From Bacillota bacterium (GTDB taxonomy: Bacteria; Bacillota; Clostridia; Lachnospirales; Lachnospiraceae), in contig JAEZNB010000099.1 of the NCBI GenBank assembly GCA_023441965.1, forward strand, positions 17,705-81,704: a stretch of DNA of 64,000 nucleotides, given 5' to 3'. The notes under the pieces were generated by a model, which saw nothing but the letters and a program-made list of their open reading frames with translations, did no database searches and was not told where the DNA came from. Every line of letters begins with the position of its first letter. Position 1 is the first letter of the stretch. Below are positions 5,712 through 14,386 of the stretch, piece after piece. A program made the translations under genes and the position numbers.

Positions 5712-6408
5712 AAGATACAATGAAGCTTTAAAACTCTTCCGATCTGGAAAGAAATTAATTGAAATAGCTAATCAATTAAATCTTCCGGAAGGTACGGTCC
5801 GCCGGTGGAAGAGTACACATAAATGGGATAGCGAGCGCTCGGATAAAAAAGCGAACGTTCGGAAAAGAAAAAAAGGTGGTCAACCCGGTAATAAGAACGC
5901 AGTTGGTAATGAGGGTGGCGCTGCTCCGCTCAGAAACGATAATGCCGTGAAGCATGGCTTATTTGAAAAGTATCTCCCTCAGGAAACGCTCGACATCGTT
6001 AAGAATATGTCTCTGAATCCGCTGGATATTCTCTGGGATCAGATACAGATAGCATATGCTGCTATTATAAGGGCTCAGCAGATCTCTTATGTGAAGAATT
6101 GTAACGATATGACGAAAGAAGTATCAATGGACAGCATGGAAGCTACAGCATACAATATCCAATATGCCTGGGATAAACAAGCCAACTTTATGAAAGCGCA
6201 GGCACGTGCCCAGGGTGAATTAAGGTCCATGATAAAGCAATATGATGAAATGCTACATAAGAACTGGGATCTTGCTACAGAGGAGCAGAAAGCACGTATT
6301 GAGGTAATGAAAGCTAAAGCCAATATCGGAGGTAATGAGCCTACAGAAGATGACGGATTTATCGAAGCCTTATCTGGAAAGGTTGATGAGATATGGCAGG
6401 AAGAATAA
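5692..6408 (+). CDS. terS: Terminase small subunit
   Basis: 238 residues from GTG 5692, with AGGTGGG 5 bases upstream; an in-frame GTG at 5683 lies on the ribosome-binding site itself. The N-terminus carries an HTH (SGKKLIEIANQLNLPEGTVRRWK) that binds the packaging site, then a Lys-rich linker and the typical GGQPGNKNAVGN and NAVKHGLFEKYLP motifs of PBSX XtmA-like small terminases. The C-terminal helical part would form the oligomer core and contact TerL. It overlaps terL by 16 bases. With TerL it starts packaging of the phage DNA concatemer. Confidence 0.92.
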   Translation: MARAPDERYNEALKLFRSGKKLIEIANQLNLPEGTVRRWKSTHKWDSERSDKKANVRKRKKGGQPGNKNAVGNEGGAAPLRNDNAVKHGLFEKYLPQETLDIVKNMSLNPLDILWDQIQIAYAAIIRAQQISYVKNCNDMTKEVSMDSMEATAYNIQYAWDKQANFMKAQARAQGELRSMIKQYDEMLHKNWDLATEEQKARIEVMKAKANIGGNEPTEDDGFIEALSGKVDEIWQEE

Positions 6409-7670
6409 TCAAGGCTGTATTCAATTTTAAACCTTTCTCGAATAAGCAGCTTAAGGTTCTTACCTGGTGGCTTCCGAAATCACCGGTACATGACAAAGAT
6501 GGCATTGTCGCTGATGGAGCAATCCGATCAGGCAAGACATTATCAATGTCGCTCTCATATGTGATCTGGGCCATGACTACATTCACCGGACAAAACTTCG
6601 GTATGTGTGGTAAGACAATCGGCTCCTTCAGGAGAAATGTATTATTCTGGTTAAAACTGATGCTTCGATCCCGGGGATACGGAGTTGCTGATCATAGGGC
6701 TGATAATCTGCTGGTAGTGTCCAGAGGGGATATAACAAATTACTTTTATATATTTGGTGGTAAAGACGAGCGGTCGCAGGATCTGATACAAGGTATCACC
6801 CTGGCAGGCTGCTTTTTTGATGAAGTCGCACTGATGCCGGAATCCTTTGTTAACCAGGCAACCGGTCGATGTTCAGTTGACGGATCAAAGTTCTGGTTTA
6901 ACTGTAACCCGGACGGGCCTTATCACTGGTTTAAGGTCAACTGGATAGATAAGATCGCAGAGAAGAATTTGCTTTATCTGCATTTCACCATGGATGACAA
7001 CCTGAGCCTATCCGAGAAGATAAAAGCCAGGTACCGAGCGATGTATTCTGGAGTGTTCTATCAGCGGTATATCCTTGGATTATGGGTGGTAGCTGAGGGA
7101 ATTATCTATGATATGTTTGACCGGACGAAGCATGTAATTGATAAACTGATAGACCTTATCACAGATACATACTATGTCAGCATCGACTATGGTACCCAGA
7201 ATGCTACGGTATTCCTTCTCTGGTGTAAAAACCGTCAAGGCAAATGGGTCTGCATTAAAGAATATTACTATTCTGGCCGTGATGAGAGTGAACAGAAAAC
7301 TGACTCAGAATATGCGGATGACCTGCAGAGTTTTCTGGGCGGCATTAAGCCAAAGGCTGTTATAGTGGATCCGAGTGCAGCCTCATTTATCGCGGAGCTG
7401 CGGAAGCGTGGATATCACATCCGGAAGGCGAGGAATGTTGTACTGGATGGTATCCGTTTTGTCGCAACATTGCTTAATCAGGAATTGATCGCATTCTCGG
7501 AAGAGTGTAAAAACACTATCTTGGAATTCAATAGTTATATCTGGGATGCCAAGGCTTGCGAACGAGGTGAAGATAAGCCGATTAAACAGCATGATCATGC
7601 GATGGATGCAGTAAGGTACTTCTGCTATACGATAATATTCAAAGGCAACAGTATATCAGTATTTAAGTGA
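6393..7670 (+). CDS. terL: Terminase large subunit
   Basis: 425 residues, the normal length for the PBSX XtmB group. The ATPase domain has Walker A GAIRSGKT (about 42) and Walker B CFFDEVAL (about 141). The nuclease domain has SIDYGTQNA (about 264), a middle Asp in VDPSAASF, and the terminal HDHAMDAVRYF, together the RNase H-like metal site. The protein cuts concatemeric phage DNA and pumps it through the portal. The start is coupled to the end of terS. Confidence 0.96.
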   Translation: MAGRIIKAVFNFKPFSNKQLKVLTWWLPKSPVHDKDGIVADGAIRSGKTLSMSLSYVIWAMTTFTGQNFGMCGKTIGSFRRNVLFWLKLMLRSRGYGVADHRADNLLVVSRGDITNYFYIFGGKDERSQDLIQGITLAGCFFDEVALMPESFVNQATGRCSVDGSKFWFNCNPDGPYHWFKVNWIDKIAEKNLLYLHFTMDDNLSLSEKIKARYRAMYSGVFYQRYILGLWVVAEGIIYDMFDRTKHVIDKLIDLITDTYYVSIDYGTQNATVFLLWCKNRQGKWVCIKEYYYSGRDESEQKTDSEYADDLQSFLGGIKPKAVIVDPSAASFIAELRKRGYHIRKARNVVLDGIRFVATLLNQELIAFSEECKNTILEFNSYIWDAKACERGEDKPIKQHDHAMDAVRYFCYTIIFKGNSISVFK

Positions 7671-7680
7671 GGTGAGGACT

Positions 7681-9090
7681 ATGGAATTTAGAAATGATGT
7701 TAACATATTAACAACCCCGGAGCTGATCAAGATATACATCGATGAGTTTGAGCGATCTGAAGAGCGCCAGCTGATGATCAAGGGTGAGAATTATTACAAG
7801 GTTAAGAACGACATTCTCAATCGGAAAATGTACAGATATGAGAACGAGCGGCCGGTTGAAGATGAAACTAAGGCTAATCATAAGCTGGCACACGGCTTCA
7901 TGCATGAGTTTGTCGAGGATAAGGTTAACTATCTTCTGTCAAAGCCTCTTACCATGGAATGCAAGGATGAGACTTATCTCAAGGCCGTCCAGGACACTCT
8001 GGGTAAGAGATATCAGCATAGACTGGTACAGCTTGGTACGGAATGCAGCAACAAGGGTATTGCCTGGGCGTATGAGTACATAGATGCCAATGGCGATAAA
8101 AAGATCATGAGAATCCCTTCCGAACAGTGCATCCCTCTCTGGGTTGATAATGATCATGAAGAGCTGCAGGCCATGATCCGGTATTACCAGATCGAATCAT
8201 ACGAGGGTAAGGAAAAGAAGTATGTCACCAAGATCGAATATCATACTCCGGACGGTGTCGAGTATTACGAGAAGACCAAGGACGGTGAAGTTATCCTGGA
8301 TGCAGAGAAGTATCTGGACGCTCCGGATGATGGCAGTAATTTGCTTCCGCACTTCACAATCAACAATGATCCGGGATCCTGGGAACGTGTCCCCTTTGTA
8401 CCCTGGAAGAATAATGACTTTGAGCTGCCTGATCTGCAGTTTATCAAGACCATTATTGATGACTATGATCTGACGCGATCTGATGTATCTAACCTTCTGA
8501 CAGATATTAAAGATATCATCTTCGCATTGAGAGGTTATGGCGGTGAAAGCTTAAGCGAGTTCATGCGTGAGCTGGCATATTACAAGGCCGTTAAGCTGGA
8601 TGCAGATGAGAATGCCGGGGTGGATAAGATTGAGCATACCATCAATATCGATGCGGCTGAGAAGCACTTCCAGCAGCTTCTGAAGGACATTTACCGATTC
8701 GGCCAGGCGGTCGATAAGGGACAGGATGACATAGGCAACAGCCCTTCCGGAATTGCTTTGAAATTTCTTTATTCCGGTTTAGACCTTAAGTGTAATGCAC
8801 TGGAGGACAACTTCAAATGGAGCTTTGAACAGCAGTTGTATTTCGTGAATAAGTATCTGGAGATTACCAGGAAGGGAACTCCGTCCGACAAGGAGATCTC
8901 CATCATATTCAACCGCGATATTGCTATTAATGAATCACAGGCAATTACAGATTGTCAAAACAGTATGGGCGTTATCAGTCAGCAGACTATAATTGAAAAC
9001 CACCCATGGACTAAGGATTATGAGACCGAAAAGGTAAGGCTTGATGAAGAGGCAATGTCGGACGAGGTTCCTATGCTGGGTGAAGATTAG
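7681..9090 (+). CDS. Portal protein (SPP1 gp6-like)
   Basis: 469 residues from ATG 7681, preceded by GAGGTGAGG; a GTG nine bases upstream has no site. Features of the Phage_prot_Gp6/SPP1 portal family include the N-terminal YYKVKNDI/NHKLAHGFMHEFVEDKVNYLLSKP region, the central LPDLQFIKTIIDDYDLTRSDVSN helix and GIALKFLYSGLDLKC. It forms the dodecameric ring through which DNA enters and leaves and to which the connector proteins attach. It lies between terL and the MuF gene, as expected. Confidence 0.95.
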   Translation: MEFRNDVNILTTPELIKIYIDEFERSEERQLMIKGENYYKVKNDILNRKMYRYENERPVEDETKANHKLAHGFMHEFVEDKVNYLLSKPLTMECKDETYLKAVQDTLGKRYQHRLVQLGTECSNKGIAWAYEYIDANGDKKIMRIPSEQCIPLWVDNDHEELQAMIRYYQIESYEGKEKKYVTKIEYHTPDGVEYYEKTKDGEVILDAEKYLDAPDDGSNLLPHFTINNDPGSWERVPFVPWKNNDFELPDLQFIKTIIDDYDLTRSDVSNLLTDIKDIIFALRGYGGESLSEFMRELAYYKAVKLDADENAGVDKIEHTINIDAAEKHFQQLLKDIYRFGQAVDKGQDDIGNSPSGIALKFLYSGLDLKCNALEDNFKWSFEQQLYFVNKYLEITRKGTPSDKEISIIFNRDIAINESQAITDCQNSMGVISQQTIIENHPWTKDYETEKVRLDEEAMSDEVPMLGED

Positions 9091-9110
9091 GAGGAGGAGG
9101 ACGAGGAAGA

Positions 9111-9344
9111 ATGATTGCTATGACCTGTAATAAAAAAGGTTATCCGGAATTCAGGGAAGAATGCAACAAATGCCCGATGATGGTTGAATGTGTAATCAAT
9201 GGAAAATCTGTTGCGGTTGGAATGCTTGAATGTCCTTCGGTCAATGTGACTGTAAACATTAACGGAGCTTCTGACGGTGTTTCGATCGATAAAATAATAG
9301 ATCGAATCAATAAAAACCTTAAGATTACGTTTGGTGGTGATTAA
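9111..9344 (+). CDS. Small Cys-rich phage protein
   Basis: 77 residues with ATG 9111 preceded by GAGGAAGA. The N-terminus has five cysteines (MTCNKK, ECNKCPMMVEC) that could bind a metal; the C-terminus has a VNVTVNINGA beta segment and a terminal helix. Placed between portal and MuF, it is probably a minor structural or assembly factor. No family name was recognised. Confidence 0.65.
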   Translation: MIAMTCNKKGYPEFREECNKCPMMVECVINGKSVAVGMLECPSVNVTVNINGASDGVSIDKIIDRINKNLKITFGGD

Positions 9345-9346
9345 CC

Positions 9347-10933
9347 TTGAGCAAAGCTAATAAGCCATATTGGCAGGATCGCCAGGAGAAGAAGTATTTA
9401 GCCGGAGAGAAGAAGGTCAATCAGTATTATAAGGACCTTGAGAAGTCTTTCGAACAGGCCAAGAGAGAAATCCAGTCTACGATCAATGACTTCTACTGGC
9501 GGTATGCCGAGGAAAATCAATTATCCTATGCCAGTGCTCAGTTGAAGTTATCTCAGACGGAGATCGGGGAGTTACAGGACTTTATCGATAAGGTCAAGGC
9601 GAATATGGGTAAATACAATCAGGAGCTCAATAACACGAGTATCCGGGCAAGGATTACCCGATATCAGGCACTTGAGAAACAGATTGATGCCCAGCTCCAG
9701 CAGCTGTATGCAATTGAGTATCAGTATAAGGGCGAGGAGCTGCTGAAAGAAGTTTACTCTGATGCGTATTACAGGACATGGTTTAATATCGATCGGTATC
9801 ACGGATTCCATCAGGAGTTTGCACAGATCAGTGCCAAGACCGTGGATGAGCTGATTAGATACCCTTTCAGCGGAGCTGATTTCTCCACCCGGCTCTGGAA
9901 GCAAAAAGCTCATATGCTTCAGAGGTTAAATGAAAGCATTACAACCATGCTGATCCAGGGCCGGAACCCAAAGACATTGGCCGGCGAGATGGCCAAAACT
10001 TTTGGTACCAAAGAATACGAAGCATATCGGTTACTACATACAGAGGGATCCTTCATCATGGAACAAGGGGCCTTAGAAGCCTACAGGGAGGATGGGGTTG
10101 AAAAGTATCAGATACTTGCAACCCTGGACCATAAGACATCTGATATCTGCAGGGAAGAGGACGGGGAGATATACGACATTGATAAGGCGATAACCGGGAA
10201 AAACTATCCTCCTTATCATCCGTTCTGCAGAACGACAACGGTCCCATATTATGATGATGCCGATAAGGGAACAAGGGTTGCACGTGACCCCGTAACCGGT
10301 AAGAATTACGATGTACCTGCCGATATGTCATATGAGCAATGGTATGATAAGTACATAAAAGACAATCCGGAAGCGTTGCTCGAGGAAACTAAGTGGAAGA
10401 ATCGGCACAATGATAAAAAGCAGTATGAGAGGTACAAAGAAGTACTGGGCAAGGATATAGGAGTAAATTCTCTTGATAATTTCCAGAATTTGAAGTATAA
10501 TGATACTGCGAAGTGGCAGGATAAACAATATGCGTATAGGATACAGAATATCAGAAATAAAATACGCTCTGATGCCCAGATTAAAACGATAGATATAGGT
10601 CAGCAAAATAAGCATATTGTTGGAAGTAATGAGTATAAGCAGTATGTTGAGAAGCTTGCGAAAGTGCTGCAATATGGACCAAGCCGCCTTGAGGTATCCA
10701 TAGAGCAGGCACAGGAATTAGTTAATAAGCATCACGGAACCGGAAGAATTGATTTGAAAAAAGGCAAGTGGAATAATGAAGAGGTTATCCTAAATAACGA
10801 TATGATAGTAGGCACCGTTGTAAACAATGTTAATGGGACAGAGGCAAAAACAACAGTATTTAAGATTAAATACGGTAAGAAAGGAACACATATTGTTCCT
10901 GACTATCCAAGTAAGAAAGAAGGGAAGAAATGA
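9347..10933 (+). CDS. MuF head-morphogenesis protein fused to Ntox50-like toxin
   Basis: 528 residues, TTG start at 9347 with GGTGGTGA upstream. Residues about 1-330 are an SPP1 gp7/MuF minor capsid protein: a long coiled N-terminus, a MYRT-like YRLLHTEGSFI helix, then ILATLDHKTSDICREEDG and the PPYHPFCRTTTVPYY motif. After a linker, residues about 409-528 match polymorphic toxin type 50: IGQQNKHIVGSNEY, AQELVNKHHGTG, and a closing KYGKKGTHIVPDYP, a predicted BECR-fold RNase. MuF proteins with toxin tails are known in temperate phages of Firmicutes. The domain may be injected with the DNA or act in lysogens. The stop overlaps the next start as ATGA. Confidence 0.88.
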   Translation: MSKANKPYWQDRQEKKYLAGEKKVNQYYKDLEKSFEQAKREIQSTINDFYWRYAEENQLSYASAQLKLSQTEIGELQDFIDKVKANMGKYNQELNNTSIRARITRYQALEKQIDAQLQQLYAIEYQYKGEELLKEVYSDAYYRTWFNIDRYHGFHQEFAQISAKTVDELIRYPFSGADFSTRLWKQKAHMLQRLNESITTMLIQGRNPKTLAGEMAKTFGTKEYEAYRLLHTEGSFIMEQGALEAYREDGVEKYQILATLDHKTSDICREEDGEIYDIDKAITGKNYPPYHPFCRTTTVPYYDDADKGTRVARDPVTGKNYDVPADMSYEQWYDKYIKDNPEALLEETKWKNRHNDKKQYERYKEVLGKDIGVNSLDNFQNLKYNDTAKWQDKQYAYRIQNIRNKIRSDAQIKTIDIGQQNKHIVGSNEYKQYVEKLAKVLQYGPSRLEVSIEQAQELVNKHHGTGRIDLKKGKWNNEEVILNNDMIVGTVVNNVNGTEAKTTVFKIKYGKKGTHIVPDYPSKKEGKK

Positions 10934-11142
10934 AACCAGGAGGAGTAAGGAGCTTATCTGAATATGTATATAAAACAATTCGGGTAAAAACAAAGGACGG
11001 AAGAACTCTTGAAGGCGATTGTGTTAGCTTCACGGATGAAGTAGGTAGCGATTCAGGGTTTGAAGAAATAACCATCGATTACGAAACCCATGGTGAAGTA
11101 GTTGATGAAAGCGAGATTGAAGAAATAACAGTTCTATCATAA
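10930..11142 (+). CDS. Lsm-like small protein, candidate toxin partner
   Basis: 70 residues. The sequence SLSEYVYKTIRVKTKDGRT, then LEGDCVSFTDEVGSDSG and ITIDYETHGEVVDESEIEEITVL, follows the five-strand pattern of Sm/Lsm folds (variable loop, then I..DYET and a final strand). Its ATG overlaps the stop of the MuF-toxin gene (ATGA), so the two are made together from one message and it is followed at once by a terminator. Position and coupling fit an immunity protein for the Ntox50-like domain; an accessory or RNA-binding role is equally possible. Confidence 0.6.
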   Translation: MKPGGVRSLSEYVYKTIRVKTKDGRTLEGDCVSFTDEVGSDSGFEEITIDYETHGEVVDESEIEEITVLS

Positions 11143-11175
11143 ATACCATCTATCATAACGGAAGGTGGTATTTTT
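11141..11175 (+). terminator. Intrinsic terminator after the Lsm-like gene
   Basis: Ten-pair stem 11141-11150/11164-11173 (AAATACCATC with GGTGGTATTT, one wobble) and five T. It would lower readthrough from the packaging/MuF genes into the capsid genes. Confidence 0.75.
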
Positions 11176-11344
11176 ATACCTTAAATCTAGCACTTACTCC
11201 GGTATGTGCTTTTCTTATGCAGATTAAGGAGGTGAACCAAACTTGAAACGCAAACACTATAACAGCGAGAAAGGTTAGGTGATCCGACTATCTCCCTCAT
11301 GACCGGGGTTAAGGTCTTATTTTTATGCCGAAAGGAATGATGTT
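11176..11344 (+). other. Intergenic stretch, possible 11-codon leader peptide
   Basis: A strong ribosome-binding site (AAGGAGGTGA, 11227-11236) precedes TTG 11243 and a frame MKRKHYNSEKG ending at TAG 11278. A short GACC/GGTC hairpin with a T-rich tail follows (about 11299-11321). It may be a leader peptide with attenuation or the remnant of a lost gene. Nothing else was recognised here. Confidence 0.3.
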
Positions 11345-11521
11345 ATGGGAATACAAAATATCGTTAATATGATTGAAGCGCTAAAGGCTGAGGAATACGG
11401 AGTTTTTGGCTCCACTAAAACAAATGACAAGGATATGCTGTTAGTACAACATTCTGAATTTTTTGGTTTTCAGCGTGCGTGCGACAGGATTGTTCATGAG
11501 TTAAAACACAATTTAAAGTAA
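11345..11521 (+). CDS. Small phage hypothetical protein
   Basis: 58 residues (MGIQNIVNMIEALKAEEYGVFG to ELKHNLK), ATG 11345 preceded by AAAGGA. It has a helix-strand-helix character with no membrane segment and no recognised family. A GNRA-loop terminator follows 2 bases after the stop, so gene and terminator form a short cassette between the head-portal genes and the scaffold. Confidence 0.55.
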   Translation: MGIQNIVNMIEALKAEEYGVFGSTKTNDKDMLLVQHSEFFGFQRACDRIVHELKHNLK

Positions 11522-11523
11522 CT

Positions 11524-11547
11524 AAGTCGTAGCAATACGGCTTTTTA
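11524..11547 (+). terminator. Intrinsic terminator with GCAA loop
   Basis: Eight-pair stem AAGTCGTA/TACGGCTT closed by a GCAA tetraloop and followed by five T. Confidence 0.8.
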
Positions 11548-11639
11548 TTATGCCGCCATTTTGGTATTGTTGGGCGTTAACTAATAAGACATCACCGGAC
11601 ACGACCGGGTAAAAAGTGTAGATGAAAGGAAGGAAAGTT

Positions 11640-12242
11640 ATGAAAAAAGAAGATTTAATCGCAATGGGTTTAACAGATGAGCAGGCCGACAAGGTCCTTG
11701 GAGCATATACCGAAGAGATGAAAGGATTTATCCCGAAGGCGCGTTTCGATGAGGTAAACGATGCCAAGAAGGACCTGGAGCAGCAGATCAAGGACAGAGA
11801 TACCCAGTTGACCGAACTTAATAAAAAAGTGAAGGGCAATGAGGACCTCGAAAAGACTATTAAAGATCTGCAGGAGGCCAATAAGGCCACTAAGGATACC
11901 TATGAGGCTAAGATCAAGGAAATGCAGATCGAGTCTGCTATCCGTGAAAAGCTGACTGATACGAAGTATCCGGATCTCTTGATCACGAAGTTTGATAAGT
12001 CAAAGATTGTTGTCGCAGCTGACGGTACCATATCCGGTATTGATGAACAGCTGACGGGCCTTAAGGAGCAGTACAAAGATTTGTTTACTGTTGAGGTAAA
12101 GGGCAATCCCCCTTACAACAAGGACAAGTCCCATTCTGGGATTAAGAACCCTTGGAGTAAGGAGCACTTCAACCTGACTGAGCAGGGAAAATTACTCAGA
12201 GAGAACCCCGAGCTTGCTAAGCAGTATATGGCAAGCAAATAA
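11640..12242 (+). CDS. Capsid scaffolding protein (GP20-like)
   Basis: 200 residues from ATG 11640 with AAGGAAGG upstream. It has an N-terminal MKKEDLIAMGLTDEQADKVLGAY helix pair, a long central coiled coil (DAKKDLEQQIKDRDTQL onward), and a C-terminal NPPYNKDKSHSG/NPWSKEHFNLTEQGKLL segment ending ELAKQYMASK. This is the Phage_GP20 minor structural/scaffold family, found directly before the major capsid gene, as here. It guides capsid assembly and leaves before or during packaging. Confidence 0.9.
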   Translation: MKKEDLIAMGLTDEQADKVLGAYTEEMKGFIPKARFDEVNDAKKDLEQQIKDRDTQLTELNKKVKGNEDLEKTIKDLQEANKATKDTYEAKIKEMQIESAIREKLTDTKYPDLLITKFDKSKIVVAADGTISGIDEQLTGLKEQYKDLFTVEVKGNPPYNKDKSHSGIKNPWSKEHFNLTEQGKLLRENPELAKQYMASK

Positions 12243-12277
12243 CAATTAATCAAATTTGAGAAAGGAAGGTATTTAAT

Positions 12278-13258
12278 ATGCCCGATGTAAACAAGACAAG
12301 AATTACGGATGTAATCGTCCCCGAAGTATTTAACCCTTATGTAATTCAGAGAACCGCGGAGCTTTCCGCATTATCCCAGGCAGGTATTATCAGCAACAAC
12401 CCTGAACTCGACAGACTTGCAACTGCAGGCGGTAGACTTATCAACATGCCATTCTGGGAAGACCTTGATGGTGATGACGAGGTATTGTCTGATGGCGAAG
12501 CATTAACCCCCGGCAAGATCACAGCTGGTAAGGATATCGCAGTCCTTTATATGAGAGGCAAGGCATGGTCCGTAAACGACCTCGCAAAGGCTCTTTCCGG
12601 TGATGATCCCATGGCTGCTATCGGCGACCTGGTAGCTGCATACTGGGCAAGACGTAGACAGGCTCTTTTATTCTCCACTTTAAAGGGCGTGTTTGCAGCT
12701 GCTTCCATGGCAGGTAATTTGCACGATATTTCCGGAGCAACTGGCAATTCCGGAGCCGATGCTCTTATTGCAGGAACTACATTCCTCGATGCAGCTCAGA
12801 AGATGGGCGATGCAAAGGGAAAGCTTACCGCTGTAGGTATGCACTCTGCAGTTGCAACCTATCTCGCTAAGAAGGACTTGATTGAGTACAAGCCTGATAG
12901 CGAAGGAAATCCTACTATCAAGTATTTCCTTGGCAAGAGAGTTATTGAGGACGATGGATGCCCGTTTGATACCTCTACCAAGATTTGCACTACTTACCTG
13001 TTTGGTGAGGGCGCAATCGGCTTAGGTAATGGCGCTGCTCCGGTACCCACTGAGATGGATCGTGACAGCCTTGCCGGAGATGATATCCTCATCAACAGAC
13101 AGCACTTCCTGTTACACCCTCGTGGTGTTAAGTGGACTGATGCGAGCGTAGAGGGTGACAGCCCTACCAATGCAGAGGCTGAAACTGCTGCAAACTGGCA
13201 GAGAGTTTACGAGAATAAGAATATCAGGATCGTTTGCTTCAAACACAAAATCGTGTAA
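12278..13258 (+). CDS. Major capsid protein
   Basis: 326 residues. The opening MPDVNKTRITDVIVPEVFNP, the segment VLSDGEALTPGKITAGKDIAVLYMRGKAW and the AAYWARRRQALLFSTLKGVF helix mark the phage coat protein family that follows GP20 scaffolds in clostridial and PBSX-like phages; an HK97 fold is expected. Codon use is markedly optimised compared with neighbouring genes (for example preference for gcagctgc/ctt, aag), consistent with very high expression. The ATG is preceded by GAAAGGAAGG. Confidence 0.93.
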   Translation: MPDVNKTRITDVIVPEVFNPYVIQRTAELSALSQAGIISNNPELDRLATAGGRLINMPFWEDLDGDDEVLSDGEALTPGKITAGKDIAVLYMRGKAWSVNDLAKALSGDDPMAAIGDLVAAYWARRRQALLFSTLKGVFAAASMAGNLHDISGATGNSGADALIAGTTFLDAAQKMGDAKGKLTAVGMHSAVATYLAKKDLIEYKPDSEGNPTIKYFLGKRVIEDDGCPFDTSTKICTTYLFGEGAIGLGNGAAPVPTEMDRDSLAGDDILINRQHFLLHPRGVKWTDASVEGDSPTNAEAETAANWQRVYENKNIRIVCFKHKIV

Positions 13259-13271
13259 GGAGGGTACATAG

Positions 13272-13790
13272 ATGAGAGCTATTGATAAGTTTAAGAGTCA
13301 TACATATGTGCCTAACCATTTTTATGATTACCTGAAGCTTTTTGAGGACGCGGCTGGGGGTGACATCGATCTTGTCATCCTCCCGGCTATGACCGGAGCT
13401 GGAGGGGATGAAGCAGCCCTTAAACCTACGGTCTCCACAGCCAATGATGGTTATGCTTTTGACGTTACCTTAAAGGTAATGAATAAGGCGAAAACCAAGG
13501 TCATGGAATGGTATAACGGAACCATGGAAGTTAAGGTTGATATCACTACTTCGGCCGGCACTATTACTGTTGATGATGGCGACGCAGGCGCAGCGGGAGT
13601 GGATGCAACCAAAAATATGACCTTCGAGAACGGTGTTTGCGTCTTCAAGTTAACTTTAGGTGGAACCTGGGCTGAGAACGACACCATCAAGGTGACCGTA
13701 GATGACAGCAATGTCGGGATCCTTGGATATACCGTTGAGAAGAATGCTCACTTCCTGGTCAAGGTTGCTGCTGATCCTTCAGAAGGCTAA
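13272..13790 (+). CDS. Ig-like head decoration or accessory protein
   Basis: 172 residues. After a 45-residue N-terminus the sequence reads as a single beta-rich immunoglobulin-like domain (VSTANDGYAFDVTLKVMNK, MEVKVDITTSAGTITVDDGDAG, NGVCVFKLTLGGTWAENDTIKVTV). It follows the major capsid gene by 13 bases with a strong ribosome-binding site. Such proteins usually coat the capsid or its fibres. The assignment rests on fold impression and position. Confidence 0.65.
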   Translation: MRAIDKFKSHTYVPNHFYDYLKLFEDAAGGDIDLVILPAMTGAGGDEAALKPTVSTANDGYAFDVTLKVMNKAKTKVMEWYNGTMEVKVDITTSAGTITVDDGDAGAAGVDATKNMTFENGVCVFKLTLGGTWAENDTIKVTVDDSNVGILGYTVEKNAHFLVKVAADPSEG

Positions 13791-13807
13791 GAATGTGAGG
13801 TGTCATT

Positions 13808-14014
13808 ATGAGTGTAACAGGATTTCAGAGGCGGCGAAGGACGATTGCTGCTATGAGAGCTCCTGCAGAGGTAAACATTAAGGCAGAGCCTACAAAGCCT
13901 CTTATCGAGTTTACCAATAAGGAGCTCAAAACCATGCTCGATGAAAAGGGTATCGCATATGATACCAGGGCAAATAAGGATACATTGATAAAATTACTAG
14001 AGGGCGCTGAGTAA
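13808..14014 (+). CDS. Small HeH/LEM-domain phage protein
   Basis: 68 residues; a basic N-terminus (FQRRRRTIAAMR) followed by PLIEFTNKELKTMLDEKGIAYDTRANKDTLIKLL, the helix-extended loop-helix of HeH/LEM/SAP-type DNA-binding domains often seen between capsid and connector genes in phages of Firmicutes. A role at the DNA-filled head is likely but unproven. Confidence 0.65.
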   Translation: MSVTGFQRRRRTIAAMRAPAEVNIKAEPTKPLIEFTNKELKTMLDEKGIAYDTRANKDTLIKLLEGAE

Positions 14015-14047
14015 TCAGCCCCTCTTTTTAGAAGGGAGCTGATATCA

Positions 14048-14386
14048 GTGTCAAAAGAAGAAATGTTGGCCAAGGTTAAGGATAACCTTAACCTCGAAGA
14101 CGACACGAAGGACCTGATGATCTCTGACGTGATCCAGGACGTAATGAATTACTGTAATCGCGCTGACCTCCCGGAAGCCATGGAGCCATTTATCCGGAAG
14201 AAAGTCAAGGGTATCATAACCTATGAAGCAGAGAATGGCACCAGCTCCGTGTTTGATGTGAAGTCCGTTAAAGAAGGTGACACTTCCATAACCTACAATG
14301 TTGACGAGGTCTCCAGAGAAACTGTGTACGGCTTATCCAAAGAGGATATAAAGCGCCTACAGGAATTCAGGAGGTTGCGTCGATGA
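14048..14386 (+). CDS. Head-tail connector protein
   Basis: 112 residues, GTG start at 14048. All-helical N-terminus (EEMLAKVKDNLNLEDDTKDLMISDVIQDVMNYCNR) and a closing EDIKRLQEFRRLRR; this is the gp6/gp15-type connector (YqbG/XkdH group) that sits beneath the portal. It overlaps the next gene by 4 bases (ATGA). Confidence 0.8.
   Translation: MSKEEMLAKVKDNLNLEDDTKDLMISDVIQDVMNYCNRADLPEAMEPFIRKKVKGIITYEAENGTSSVFDVKSVKEGDTSITYNVDEVSRETVYGLSKEDIKRLQEFRRLRR

Noticed and set aside
10328..10672. Leftward hydrophobic open frame inside the MuF-toxin gene
   Set aside because: It lies fully within a well-supported gene; its Ile/Leu richness comes from reading A/T-rich Lys/Asn/Tyr codons backwards.
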